Source of the DNA: Thysanoteuthis rhombus
Taxonomy: Eukaryota; Mollusca; Cephalopoda; Oegopsida; Thysanoteuthidae
DNA: 64,000 bases
Assembly (NCBI GenBank): GCA_963457665.1
Contig: OY735202.1
Span: 46,996,401-47,060,400, forward strand
Direction of reading: 5' to 3'
A program made the translations under genes and the position numbers. This document shows positions 24,724 to 39,900 of this stretch, piece by piece. Under the pieces are notes generated by a model. That model saw nothing but the letters and a program-made list of their open reading frames with translations. It was not told the DNA's origin and searched no databases. The number at the start of each line of letters is the position of its first letter. Within the stretch, counting starts at the first letter, position 1.

Positions 24724-27700
24724 AGAGAGAAATCTACCTTTAGCTCTCTATTCCTCTAAAGTTCTGTTGACAAACCAGCCAGCCAGCCACTTCATGCTTT
24801 TGCCTACACAATGCAAGCAGTTTCACCTCCGTACGAAGTCTCTGAAGTCATTGCTGACCCCCTCAACCAATTCGAAGCGTATGACAAGAAATTTTGTTAG
24901 AAATTCATTTGTTTTAGGTCTTCAAGACAATTTGTAGATAATGAAGATGAATGAAGTGAAATCATTGAATGTCCTGGAACAGCCGATGAGATATCTCGCA
25001 AGGAAAATTCATTTTCCTCGGTCAATTTACTCTAGAAGTGAATCGGATAAAATTTCAAGACAACTCGTAGATTGTTATAGAGACAATGGAAGCAATGATT
25101 ATTCTGGAACGGTTGTCAAGATATCTCGCAAGAACTTCCTTTGTCGTAGGTCTTCGTACTCTGACAATGAATCAGATTGGGCTTCAGGACCATTTGTAGA
25201 TAATGATGAAAGCAGTGAAAACCATAATTGTTTTGAAGTGGTTGACGAGGTACCTCGTAGGAAGATTCAAGACCATCTGTACTTACTCCGGCAGTGAATC
25301 AGATAGTGATTAGATACATCTTGGAGATGGTAATAAAGGAAGTGAAAACAATTATTATAATTGAACAGCTACCAAGAAGCTAATATTACGCCGCACAAAC
25401 ATTTTCCTTCCCCAAATCGTTGATACATGTCGATAAAAATTCTCTCGATAACAAACTAGATCAATTCAAGAATTGCCAGTCAAATTACCAGTCAACACTC
25501 CAGGGGGGAAAAATGAGTCAAGTTTTTTTTTAGTCATTTTTTGCAATTAGCCTTTAATTCTAGCAGTTAATGCTGAAATATTTGACAATGTTATACAACA
25601 GTGCATGCAGTAGTTGTGTGTATATTAAGTTTAAGTATAGGGTAGCTTTTCCCTTGTTCTTTTCCGTTTAGCTAGGTTGTCCGATGCTTGTTTACAGTGT
25701 GCTACAATATGTTGTTCCATTCATCTCTGACTGTTTCCTTTAGCTGGCCCATGTACAAAATTTGGACCTAATATGCAACAATATGTTCTCTATGGCGTTA
25801 AGATCTTTTATTTGTTGGAAAGTGTTTGGCTCATTTTCTTTCGGCTCTGGAGTGTACGTCGACCACCAGAGTGAATACAGCTCATTATCAAAATTCTGTA
25901 ACTCTACCAAGTAGTAACTTTGACACGGCACTAGTGGAGTAACTTACCTATTGTTCCAAGGATAAAAACGCAGTCAATCAAGTCGAAGGAGAGAATCTTG
26001 AACAACTTGATATCAAGTTTGTCTATAAAGAGCTTCCACTTGGATTTTCTCGCGTTCTTGTCTGCCTCGTCCGGATCTTCGGGTAGAGGTCGCAAAGTAA
26101 GTCCAGAAAGTATACCCAACACCATTAATGCAGCCTCGATCTGGGAAATACTACGCCAGGTCATGACCTTGAGTAGAGCCCCTGTGGCGGCTGCAACGAC
26201 GAAAATTCCGATTCCTGACCCAGAAGAAGCCACACCGACAGCTAAAGCCCGTCGTCGATCAAAGTACAGGCCAACAACCACCACACTTGGGACGTACATA
26301 AGCGCGAAACCAGTTCCTATTGAATCGAAAGAGTGAAAACGTAAGAATGAATAACTGCCCGTTAGATCATTCTGAAATATAAAGAATGTACTGGTCTGGT
26401 TAGTGTCTCAATAGAAACTATAGACCAAGACTGTCTTTTTTTTTTTTTTACAGCAGGTTAAGTTGGGAATGATCAATAAAAAAAATGGAAAAGAAGTGAT
26501 CAATGAATTTATTACTTCTCACGACTTTTGTTGAGACGTAATCACTGAAAAAATGTCTGAATTTTAAAAAAAACTTCTTACTGTCGGACACAGAATAAGA
26601 GATCATTTTTACATAAACTTACATTGCAAATTGAAACCCCTGTACAATCTATCCAAGGATTTAATTTTTTTTTAGATATAATGACGGTAAATATTTGAAT
26701 TTTCAGCCTTCTATCTACATTGGTGCTGCCTTTACGCACAATACATACATACATAGACTGTCTGTCAGACCAGCTTAAAAACTGAGGAAACCAATATTTT
26801 GCTGATGATATTTGCTTTTCCACTTAACACCATTTCAGCTAACGAGAGGTTTCATGGATAGGCTCCACAACTGGATAGTAGGGGTAACCTGTCAACCCAA
26901 CATAATCAGAACTAACATCCCTTGGAAATGTGTCCGACATTGACAACGCCTTAGACCACGGAGGCCCATCAGCAGGCATAATTTTGATTTTGTTTTCAAG
27001 TTACACTCTACCTTGCCTGATTTCCTCCACCTTAAATAGTGTGTTAACTCCTACACGTGCTAGTTTTGGGTTTTCCAGATTCCTTGAATAGAGAATAGTC
27101 ATTATTGTATCTGATTTGTTTTTCATTTTATTTTTATCGCTTTTTTAGAGCAACGTTCTGGTATTTTCTACATTCTACGATCATTAAATAAGCAATATTA
27201 ACTGTAAATGAATAATGAGCCTCTGGTCTAAACCATAACGTCTTGGTTCACGACGGTAAAACAATCGCTTGATGCTTCTTGCCACAAGGTGAATAAAAAA
27301 TAAGATGGTGTGTCAATTTGGACAAGTCTTAGAGATATTTGAGCCACGACATCCACGCTGGAGAGGTCTGGCGGATCTTGGGGAACGTTTATGTCCAACG
27401 ACGGACGTTAAAAGAATACTGCTGATGAATGATATATCAGCAGGGGTAGCTGTCGTAGATCCACTGCTTGCCAACAGCCTTTCCGAGCCCCTTCCATAAC
27501 GACCATGATTTCGCTAATCTATGCCATTTACCGATGTGCCTTTCTATCACATCCCTCCATGTTGTACCTGGTCTTTTCCTACTCGTTTGCTGTCTCTATG
27601 TATGTGTCTAGCTCTGTGAGTGCTGTTCCCGCCCTCTGCCGTTCACACTGTATATACTCTTCTCTCCTGTTCTCGTTCGTCTGGATACCTGCCTTGACGA

Positions 27701-29168
27701 CAAGTGTACATATACGATTCTCAGTCCCGCTGATGTAATCCGGTGGAAAATTGAACGAGAAGTTTGGCACCAGCTTGACAGAATGAGCTACTGGAAGGAA
27801 GGTGCACTACTCCGGATTTTCTGTGTATATATAGTGCTTGACATAAATAAAATCAACTGTCAAAAATTTTGTAAGTGTGGAAAATATTTTAGCATTACTT
27901 TTTTTTAAATATTAAAACTAAATGCAGAGTTACTTTTTTTTTAAATTTTGAACCCATATTCGTGTTCTTTACATTTCACAAATAAAAATCACGACTTTGT
28001 AAATAGGGGATTCGAAAAAAAAAAAACGAAAAAATGAGTCTTACAAAAATATGTATTTTACAAAATGACCTCAGCAACATATGCTATTAATTTTGACAAT
28101 AAAAGCTAATGTAGTAAATGTCTTGTGTTTCCTTCTTTTGCTAGCAATGTTGCTTGGATCATTTAGGCATTGACTCATCTAAAGGATCTAAATATTCATA
28201 TTTTATTGTATAACAGAATCGTTGCTATCAAAACGACTAGAGTAATTGGTGCACTTCTCAATTCTTCAACTAAAACATGGTTGAGTTTTTCCTAACGTTT
28301 TTTTAAAATTATATTCAAATCGAAAGGGTAGGCTGCCTAACATGGCTCGTCGATCCGACCTTTAATGACGTGTTGGACACTTTGGCTTTTAGGCGATCCC
28401 CACACCATAATCGACAGAGAAATCTTTGCAGTGCGTATTATTGCAAAGTTTGCAACATTTTCGGACCTTTTCCTTCCAATATTTTCGTTTCCATTGCTAG
28501 AAGCATGTTGAATATTGTACTCATCGCTGAAAAAATATCTTTCTCCAATCATTTACATTTCACAACTAGTATTTATCACGGAAGTCTAATTTGGCTTTTA
28601 TATGTTTTGTTAGCAAGGAGTATCTTTTTTTTTTAATCTTTCGAGCTCTTGCCAGTCCAGATTCTTTTAGTCTTCGCTAAATGGTCAACCCTCTGCATTT
28701 TATACCACTCTTCCGTTTCAAACTCGACAAAGAGTTGTATTTCACCTTTTCTGTAAATATTTAGCCGATAGCGATCTTGTCGATGAGTGTTCAAGCCTTG
28801 GTGTCCAGTATGCCTTTTAGGTTCTAATGTTACATCCTCCTATTTAAAACTTTTGAAGCACAAATTTGACCAACCTTCAATTTTATCTAAGATAGCATTA
28901 ATTTCTATACACTTCACCAGGACAAAGTCTTTTCTTTAGTGTTGAATGTCCAAAACTTTTTACGTGATAGACGATCCTGAAATTCCCCGATCCCAGCATC
29001 TACAGGCATCAGGACGTGCCTCTAGAGTGAAGTAGGGAAGTTTTGTATATTCTCATTGGTTTTCAGTCAAAATGACAAGAAATGTCTAGCTTAACTAGGA
29101 AAACAAAGAATAGACGTGTTGAATAACAGTTGGTTGATTATGCTTCTCCTAGTTTTGTTATGGGAATT

Positions 29169-29199
<31 letters not shown>

Positions 29200-30121
29200 A
29201 AAAAACCTTTTATTTCAATCTAAGAAATGTCTGAACTCACCAGCCAAAAATCCGTAAGTTATAATGGCGACGTCAATGTCTGACGAGAAACTAGCGCCAA
29301 CGAAAGCGATGAGAGAAATAACACTACCAGTAACAGCAACCAGGCGATGTCCGTAGAAGTCTGCCATTACACTTGCCACAGGACCTAAGAAAGGAAACGA
29401 TAATTTCTGATTAAGTGAAATCAGGATAGGGATACTTCGCAACCATAAAAAGACAAAATGAGAACATGTGTCTATGTCGGTAATGAGACCAGGAAAACAA
29501 AATAATACTTAGAGACGTCATTAAATGCCAAGGAGTGAATTATATATAATTATGTGTGTGTGCATGCATGTAAGAATTACAAGGATATATACTCGCTGAA
29601 TGTCAAAATTTCATGCCTAATGCACTCTTCAGCAACCGACAATATGTTTAGGCGTTAAAAAACCGGGTATATATCCATGTAATTCTTATTTTTGTATATC
29701 AATATCTCTACTTATTCAATTAAATATTGAGTACAGTGATCAAATTTCATCAACAACGGAAAATTCGTTTCCAATTTTTTTTCTTTTTGCATTCTTACCA
29801 ATTGAAAAACACGTTATGAATCATATGCAGCTGATAATTTTTGTTGATTTAACTTCTTTATTGTTTTTTCTCGTTTGATACTTTAATTAATCCTGAATGG
29901 TTTATCTCCATTATTATTACTACGATCGTTGATGATGCCGGTCGATAGAGTTTGAAGAATGATTGGAAAGTTCCTTCATTCTTGTGACCTATTGAAAAAA
30001 CAACTTATTTGCAAACAGGAAAAACTAATAGTGAATTTGAATCGATAAAAATTATTTGTGATGTTTTATAAAACTTGTGTGGGAGAAAAATTTCTATCAA
30101 CTCACACACACACACACAAAT

Positions 30122-30152
<31 letters not shown>

Positions 30153-30414
30153 GTCTGGAAAGCTTTATACAAAACATTAAAAAAATTTCATAAGATTTTG
30201 TTTTCTGCTTTTTTTTGTGTCGCTTCAGTCACCTATTTCCCAGTATCTGTCGATGAAATTCAAGTAATTTTTTCCGTATTTTCTTCCTGTTTCACACACG
30301 CTCACACATAAACGCATACACGTACGCACGCACACACACACATACATACATATATATATATATACATACATATATATATATACATATACATATTTACACA
30401 CACACACAAACGCA

Positions 30415-30492
<78 letters not shown>

Positions 30493-33400
30493 AATGAGAA
30501 GCAGATATTGGAAAGTTTTACACAATCCATCGTTAATTGAAAAAACAAAGTATAGAGAAAAACCTTCTTTAATGGAGGTTACAGTTTGGGTTGGGTATCT
30601 GATTTATTTATTGATGGTTCCTTGATCTAAAATTACATCTCGAAGTATTTGATTTTTCTTCATTTAACGCACGAGGCGCGGTAATAAAAAAAATCCTCCA
30701 AAACACCGGACTGGCCCGGTGATGTAACACAGACCATTTGTTCTTCAGAAAGTACATATGACATGAATTAACATTGAAATAGGAGAGAATAGCTCTTGGA
30801 CTATAAAAAAAAAAAACACTTTTTACTGGAGTTTTTTTTAGAGATAAAAAGGAAAATAAGAAAGAGGAGTGGCTGAAAAGTAGTCTAGAAAAAGTGAGAT
30901 TGTATACGATCGTGTGAGTCAGAGAAAGATAGCAAGAGAGAAAGAAAGAAGCATGGAAAGACGAAAAGAGAGAAAATGTAGTAATATCTTTGGACAAATT
31001 AAAGTGTGTATTCTACACAAAGCACCAAAAACATGTCTATGTTCAAGTTCAATCTCATTATTGTCATCAGTTGATTCACTTAATTGCTAAATAAATATGT
31101 CGTTTCTTTCGTCCATATTTTAGTAATAATTACCAATCGTTCACTCATAGTTATATATGTGTGAGTTCTTGTGTGATAAAATATCGCCAATATTACGAAC
31201 ATTGGAAAGTTCCTTCAGTCTTGTGAACAGTATAATTAAAAGTGGTCCCAGGTGTTTAAAGCGATTTCATTCTGGTTGGCCTATTCAAGTATTTTGTCGT
31301 CCATAGTTGACGTAGCTGAAGCCAAGAACGTTTGCGAACAAATACTGTAGTGAGCGTTTATTCTTGGTTTCTAAATTCTAGATCTAAACCCATCGAACCA
31401 GCACTAAACAATTCTCACTAGTGTTCACACCAAATGCTCTGGTAACGTCATCAGCAGTTTGGCAAGAATTATGTTCTAGTTTGAAATCGTGCTTGAAAAT
31501 CAGCCCAGCGTTTGCTGTTTAGTTTTAGTCATTTTCTGTATTAACAAGCGAAATATTTCCAGCAGAAGGGAAAAAAACTGATCATTAATCATCAAATTCG
31601 CTATCTTTTTCATCACTCAAAATTAGTTTCGACAAGCTTTTGCGCTCATTCTATAGGTTAAATATAGACAATCTGGAAGAAAAGATTGTTAGCGTCAGGA
31701 CTCAATGAAATATTCACGGAAAGAATAGGACGATTACAGGTCTGGCTAATTGTTTTACAGAGATGCATTGGAAATGAATTTACCATAGAAATTTATTGAA
31801 AATGTGTTTACTTTAGAAAAGCAGTGAAAATCAGGAAGAAATGGATTCTTAATGGTCAAGAGTTAATGCAAGTATTACTTGAAGAATAGGACTTATAGAC
31901 GTATTGCTAATGATTTTACTGTAGAAATGCATTAGAAATGAATTTACAAAAAATGACCTTATTATGGAAAATGATTAAAAATCAGACACAAAAGTCAGTG
32001 CCAGGAGGTAATGAAAACGTTACAAACAGAGTAGAAATATTCGATGACTAAATAACTGATACAAGCTTTGAATGAAAAAAAAATCATATCGAATTAATTC
32101 ACATTCGCTGTCAAAACCTGGATTCTAAAACGTAAATATCTGGTTGAATCTGTGTTTCAAAGCGTCTATCGAATACAATAAGTAAAAGAAAAATAACAAA
32201 CCAAAACAAAAAAACAAAAAAAATGAAAAGAAAAAAAAAAGAAGCTTTACCTAAGAGCAAACTGAAAGCGTTGATTAGGGAACTCACAAGAGCGGCTTTC
32301 GCGCTGTCAGCCTCAAAATCGTCCCTGATACTTGGGTACAGGGACCCAACTGAAAATGCCACCCCGTCGGTGAGAAAAATCAGAACATGACTTGCGATCA
32401 TGACTACCCACCCCCAGCCACCGTCCGGGGGTGCATATGGGGATTTATCAACAGACTTTGCCCTGACACTTCCAGTACCATTTGCAGTTCCATTGGGCTG
32501 ACCATCGTTACCAGGAAAGAATAAATCAGTTCCGGGTTTCTGAAACAAAGTAAGAACAAATTGAGTAAGCGTTATTATCTGGATTATTTCCCTCAGTCAG
32601 TGAGTAAATAGTGTTAGTTGGAAAGTAAAGGACAATCCTTAGATAGGATTCGAATCCTCATCCCCAGCGGGAAGAACTGTTAAGCCTCGCCTGCTCTAAG
32701 TTACCAAAAGACTCGACAGCAAGATAGAAATCCAAATAACACCTTTAAACCTATCCTTAACTCTGATCGACAGTCAAGTGCGTTTACATTTGGGTAATTT
32801 CAATATCTATCAGATTTTCTGTTTCCGTTGGACGAAATCTCATTTTATTTTCCGATCAACGTTATTTAATCACTGCTGGGGGTTAAATCGGAGCAAACAC
32901 TTGCAATATGAGACAAGTAATAAATCGAGATGACGGTAGAAAGTAGTCATACACATTTTAAAACTTAATGATTCATAATACTTCATTTACTTAAAACGGA
33001 AAAAGTAAACTAATTATTATTGATCTTTGACCAGCATTCCTATGATCAAAAAGGGAAGCAAATTCCATTTGAAGATCTGAAGTCTCTAGTAACTCATACA
33101 GTATAGCAGCTACCGTGCACTGACGGGCTTACTTAGATAAAAAGAAAAAAATAATGCGAGTTCAAGTTTTGCTAACTGCGTATTCTTCATTTCCAACCAA
33201 CACGGTTTACCAATGACAGTTGAATGACAGCCTAAATAACTGCGATCAAAAGCAACTGAAATTAAGTTCAAAGAAATACTAATAAAACAATTCAAGATAG
33301 TATTGCTATAACTAATACTGCTAGTTCATGCGATAACGAAACAATAACACCAAAGATGTCTGCAAGCGCTCGGGGACAAATAAGGAACGGATTTATATGG

Positions 33401-35671
33401 TTAGATTTGATCCTCTGAAACCGTTGGCTCTAATAGCTCAAAGGGTAAAGCAGCCTTTTTACGTAGACAGTCATCTACAGGCAAAAAAGATATCGACTCT
33501 TCCGATTCGCGCATAGCATGAGGAGTCTTTAGTTTTAACAGGACAATATCTAATATCTGTGGTTGGACAAATAGTATCGGCTTGGCCAAATTATTCGCAA
33601 TGTTTTTGTCTTTAGATGGTATTAAGAGCGATTATTTTTTAAGTATCTTCATCAAAAAAGTTCGCCTTTGATTCTCTTGTGACAAGTATCACTTCAGCGT
33701 ACGTTCTTAATTGGGTTGTCCAAAAGCTTGGATTGTTTTTTTGTCGTTAGATGGCATTAAAAGCGTTTTGTTTTAATTAACTTCATTCCAAAACATCGCT
33801 TCTGTTTGTATTGTGATAGTATGCATACTTAAAATTTTAAAAAGAGAGTAAAAATTGATGTATTTTTGTTTAGTTATTTTATCATCGGATATACCTGAAA
33901 ATGAACCGAATACTAAGCGCATTATACTTTCTTTTTAATTTCAAGAAAGGTAGATATTCGGCCCATGAAAGGAAAAAGAGTTGTGTAGTTTACGGAGAAG
34001 GTAATGAAAATGATCGAACGTGTGAAAAATGGTTTGCAAAGTTTCGTGTTGTGGATTACTCGCTGAACAATGCTCCACGATCAGGTGGACCATTTGAGAT
34101 TGGTCATGATCAAACCAAGACTCTACCTAGAATAATCAATGTTATACACACGGGAGATAGCCAATACACGCAAAATGACTGAATCAACTGCTGGAAATCT
34201 TTTGTCGCAGTTTAGTTATCTTAGTTGTTTTGATGTGTAGCCTTCACACAAGTTGAGTGAAAAAAATACAACTACACCATATTTAAATCATCAATTTTTT
34301 TCTAACAGTTTGTAATAGCAAATGAAAAATTGATATCTTACAACAATGTGGAACTCAAGATATAGTGGAGCAAGTGAAATGAGCCATCACTAACCGTACC
34401 AAATGCTGGGCAGCCGGAAAGGTGATGGCATACATATAGTGGGGAGGGAGACCTCTGCTATTAGCTCTTCCCAGACAAGCAAACGATTGAGTCGAACAAG
34501 TACTGCTCCCAATTAGACGTGACCTGGTAAAAAAATGTTACGGCATGGCTAGGAAGTTTTCATTCATCTGCTACATTCACCAGATATTGCAAATTCGAGT
34601 TACCATTTATTCTGGTCTTTAAAGAAAGTTTCTAACAAGAAAAATGCGATTCCCTGGAAGACTTCAAAAGAAACCTGCATCAGTTCTTTGCTAAGAAAAG
34701 TGTTAAAAGTCCTGCAGTTGAATTATGGGGTTGGATGGTAGTGGGACAGAACGAACGGTAGAATTATTGTTCAATAAAGTTGATGAAAATGAAAAAAAAA
34801 AGGATTGTCTCTCATTTTCAACTGAGATGGAAGTCGACAGACCAGTGAATGGTAAAAGATTTCTCATTCAGACTTTTTTGAATGGCTTTATCGTGCTGAA
34901 AAGAATAGAGAGATACGACGTAGAGAAATGACAACGAAATAGGAACATTCATTTTTTTTTACGTCACACAACGTCATGATATGAAACATAGGCGTAGCCT
35001 ATGGAGTCGTAGCCATATATTATTTGGGTCTTTGCATTACCAGCGGATGTTTAGCTCGATGGTAAGAGCAACGCTATGTTGAAGCGGCTACCTTATCGGT
35101 GGGAGTTTCGATTCATGCAGCAGCTCCATTTTCTAATAGTTTATTCTATTCACGCAGTTTAGGCCAAAGGATACATTCACCGTATGATAACAAAATGCCA
35201 TTTCAAATAGAGTTTGAAAGTAATATAACACATTCATAATTGTTTCCGTCAGATTATATATCCATTTCTTAATAATATAATTGTTTGCATTGAGAAACGA
35301 GTAGAGCAGATACAGACAGTGATTGAATAGAAGAGAATTTGGAGTTACAACTGTAAGAGCAATGCTACGTTGGCATGGCTCCCCTATCGGACGCTGGTTC
35401 GATCCCTGCAGCGGCCCTATATACATATTCAAACATAACTAAAAATAATTGACCCACTCTATCTATTTAGTTATTTGTTTCTTGTTTGCGTACCAACATT
35501 TTTTTAGCAGTATCTATTCTTTTTTTAGACGTTCAAAAGTCGATAGTTCTAGACCTTTTGACCATCGTCTGTCATTATCAAGAAAATGTATAAATAGTAT
35601 TTAAAGAATAATTGATTACATTTTAATCATAATTTTATAGTTGTATTTCAAGTATTGTCTTCAATTATACT

Positions 35672-35709
<38 letters not shown>

Positions 35710-36343
35710 ATATATATACATATATATATATATATATACATACACACACATATATATATGTGTGTGTGTGTGTATGTGTGCGTGAGAGAGTGTGTGTGTG
35801 TGTGTGTGCGCGTGCGTGCATGTGTGTGTGTTAGTCAAATGAATGGAAACGGAATGTGAAGAGGAACTCAGGAGAAAAAAAGATGTTAAAATCTTTCGAG
35901 GTGTAACACCTGTTTTTGTCATTTTACCAACATATACATATATTGAAAAAAATGTATGAATATATTTATGTAATCATCATCATCGTCAGCCGTTATGACT
36001 CGCTGAAATTATGCAGATTTTGGTCTTTGACTGCTAAAACAAGCATTAACTTTTCTTCTTCTAGGCTCTTTTTATCGAGCAAACTTCTAAATCCATACAT
36101 ATAAAATGCAATGTCATTCAAATACACTCAAACACACACACACATACACACACATATGTACGCACAAACACACATATACATAATGTGTTGGAGAAATGTC
36201 AAGTGAATATGGAGGATGCTACAAGACACTACATCCCTATTTCTCTAAGCTGAGGCAAAGTCAGTGAAAAAAGTCAATAAGGTATTGAAATTCTCTTCAA
36301 CTCTGAAAGGCAGGCAGAGAAAACTGCTGGAAATCATCATCAT

Positions 36344-36393
<50 letters not shown>

Positions 36394-36875
36394 GTCTTTT
36401 AACGTCCTTTGTTGGACATACGCCTTCCCGAGGATTCACCAGACCTCTCTATCATGCGCGTCCCAGAACCAATACCCTCTGAATTTGTCTAGTTCGTCTC
36501 TCCATCTTGTATTCTGCCGGCCTCGGTTTCGCATATGATCTCAGGGGATCCATGTTGTGATTCGTGATGTCCACCAGTTGTCTGTCTTTCTTGCAACTTG
36601 ACATTAACCTTCCCACAAATCTGCCAGATTTCTCCATCGTGGACGTCACAGCGCTGATATCTCCTGAACTTGTCTGAATCATCACGCCGTCCTATTTCTT
36701 ACAGGTCAAAATTTCGCATATGATCTCTCGGGATCCATGTTACTTTGATATATTTTTCATATCAGCGTATCAATTGTTCTTCGATTGTCTATTAATTTGC
36801 AATTTTCGGATTTTTGTTTGCCACAGTCCCTGGACTTCCGGTCAAACGGGGACAAAAACAAACCGATTGATAGAA

Positions 36876-36948
<73 letters not shown>

Positions 36949-39900
36949 CAGTCTATGATCCCCTTCACATGTACCAGTGCTTTCAAGGGATCCTATGGCC
37001 CCCATTGTAACATCCCTCTTCACTTAGATCCCCTCATCATCGTTAAGTATTTGGGAATATTTGAACGTTACGACTTGGAAACAAAGCTGAACAGGTCTGG
37101 TTTGTCATGGAAACTTTCATGTGACCAATCTTTTAGCTGTTTACCGTGTTGGGATGATTAATTGGAACGTTTGAAGAAAAAAGAATGATCAATGAATGAG
37201 TTTCTTCTTTCACTTTTTGTTTGGCAGTGATCACTAAAAAAGCCAGAATCCCCCCCCCCCCGCAAAAAAAAAAGAAAAAAGGAAAATGAATAAATAACAA
37301 GCGTGAATGCTGAGGAACCAATTCAGCCTAAAGTTACATTGAAAATTCATCATCAGTCTTTCAACGTGCGTCGTTGGACATAGACCTTCCCCAGGATTCG
37401 CCACACTTCTCTATCATGGGCATTGCGGAGCCAGTACTCTCTGAATTTGTCTAGCTCATCCCTCCATCTAATATTCTGCCAGCCTCAGTTGCACATGTGA
37501 TCTCAGGGGATCCATGGCGTGAGTTGCAATGTCCATCGGTTGTCTGCCATTCTTGCAACATGGCCAGCCCACTGCCATTTGAGTTTTTTTTAATGGATTC
37601 TGTGTTGTCTCTCTAAAAACCTATTTCGGGGGAATATTTGATTAAAAAAAATCAAGGTGTGATGACGAATGAATTTTTAATTTTCAGCCCTTTAGCTCAA
37701 TTTCAGCCTGTACGCGTGATAGATACGTAGACAGCCAACCAACTAGCCAGTGAGCTCGCCAGGCAGGCCAAGTTCAAAACCTATGTTGACAGTTTGGGAT
37801 GAAGGTTTCTAATAAACGTTTGTACACTCATTTAAATGAGTAGAAAGAGGCATCACTTCTAATAATATTTTATCGGCCACCAGCCGCCATCTTTCTGTGA
37901 TTCCTGCTTGGGCTGCTTTTACAGCAAAGTCGTTTTGGAAGAGGCTTCGAAACGACCCACGTGTTCTAGCTAATTGATGTTGACAGCGGGTGGGGCACTT
38001 CAACGGTCATTATGCAAGGACCTCGAGTACTTTGTCCAAAAATGACGAAAATACTTACATACACTTAGCATTGCCCCAAATTTCGTACAACGTCCTATAA
38101 ACTTGAACAAATTACAACCGCTTAATATGCAATATTACAGCATTTCAACACTGGTAATAAGTCTCAACGTCATCTGTTATTACCTCTTAAAACTAGTCAC
38201 AAATGATTTTTATTGTCGTGTCTTCTTATCAAAGTCATTTATTCATTTTGAAGTCCTTCGTCATCCTCAAGGTGAACGTATTTGAACTACGGAAGACTAC
38301 CGATCGTATGAAGATTTTTATTTATTCATTTTTCAAGTGTGGACTCTTACATAACCCTTCAGGCTGCAGGACTCGACAGGACTTGCAAACAATGTAAATC
38401 TTTGGGCTTCGATTATATTTATTAGGTGTTATTATCTAGTAAATATTCTGCTTAGTGTCTACTTTATAGTGTTCAGTATAAACTGAAGGTCATTCTTTCT
38501 GGACATTATGTTATGATAGGACTAACAGAAGTAACTGGCATTGCCCGGATTTTTAAGTACCTAAAATAAATACAATCATATGCTTGGCACCATGATCAGC
38601 GTTATCATCAACAACTTCTTTAACGACCATCATTGGACATAGATATTCCCCAAGATTCACCAGACGTCTCGATCGAGGGCGTCGCAACGCCAATGTATTC
38701 TGAACTTGTCTTATTCGTCTCACCATCTCGTTTTTGCCGGCCATAATTTCATACATGATCTCTGGGGATCCACGTTGTAGGTTGCAATGTCCAGCACTTG
38801 GCCGACATTCTTGCAACATGCCCTGCCCATTGCCATCTGAGTTTTCAAATCGACTTTATATCTCTGATTCCTGTTTTTCTCTTATATGTTATGCCGTTTT
38901 CTGATCTGTTTTTTGTTATGCTGAGCATGATCGTCTCTTGTGCACGTTGCATGCTTCTGAGTTCTAGAGCCAACCTATTGGTTAGGTTCCATATATCAGC
39001 TCCACACGTGACCAATTGGAGGATACGTTGCTTGTGGACTCTCCATTTTAAGACTAGTGGGATTTTCTTATTCTAGAAGGTTGAGCTTTCTCTGTCAAAA
39101 GCTTGCTAATATGAGGTGATTTTTTGTTTAATTTCTTCTCCGTTTGAGGATCTCATGAACATATGTTGTCCCAGGTAAATGTAATGTTCTACTCACTTTA
39201 GCTCTGCATTTTTGATTTTGAGCGTTCTATTTTTGTCTTTCACGTATTTTTTATTCATGGCATTGGTTTACTGAAGTTGATGTGAAGAACAACTCTCTTA
39301 CTTCCCTCATTTCGCTCGTCGAGCATTATTCCTTGTTCATAAAGGTTCTCGACGCCGAGGAAAATATTGTCTTCAAATCTGAGGATACTTTTGAAATAGT
39401 CATTTTTCTGGAAAAAATTGCCGTTTTTGTTACCTTAAACTTTGACGCTTATTTCAGGAATCAGCTATTATTTGAATATGTTCATGGAATATACAATTTT
39501 AAAAGCGTAAATTTCGCTCTATTTATTTAAACTAAACTTTTTTTTCACTATTTACATTGGTTTATTTGATATGGTCAAATCATAGATGGAACAAAGCAAA
39601 TTCGAGCAATTTCGTTGTATGAGTTCAAAATAGGACGTAAATCAGCGGAAACTGCTCGCAATATCAAGCAAGTATTTGGCCAGAGGACCGTCTACACATA
39701 TATGACTCATCATTGATTTCAAAAATTTAGAAACGGAGAGGGAAGTCTTTAAGATGAAGAAGGTCTTTGGCGTCCTACTGTGATTGACGACATCCTATTG
39801 AAGGCAAATTGTATACCCACACAAAACATTTCGAGAATTTGCAGAGGTTCTAAACGTTGACCATTGAACAGTTTCCCAACATTTGCACTAAATTGGAAGA

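Noticed and set aside
30225-30548. Cys/Val-rich secreted-peptide-like frames
   Set aside because: Produced by (GT)n and (CA)n repeats. The Cys spacing is just the repeat period.
35340-35425. Functional tRNA gene
   Set aside because: A and B boxes are present but the acceptor stem and anticodon arm do not pair well. A SINE head fits better. The same holds for 3540, 16168, 32640 and 62650.
36120-36180. CRISPR-like spacing of CACACA repeats
   Set aside because: Plain microsatellite in a eukaryotic genome; no direct repeats with unique spacers.
36720-37010. Poly-Ile and poly-Asn proteins, also at 56664-56915 and 57938-58314
   Set aside because: Translations of ATT/AAT trinucleotide microsatellites, not coding.
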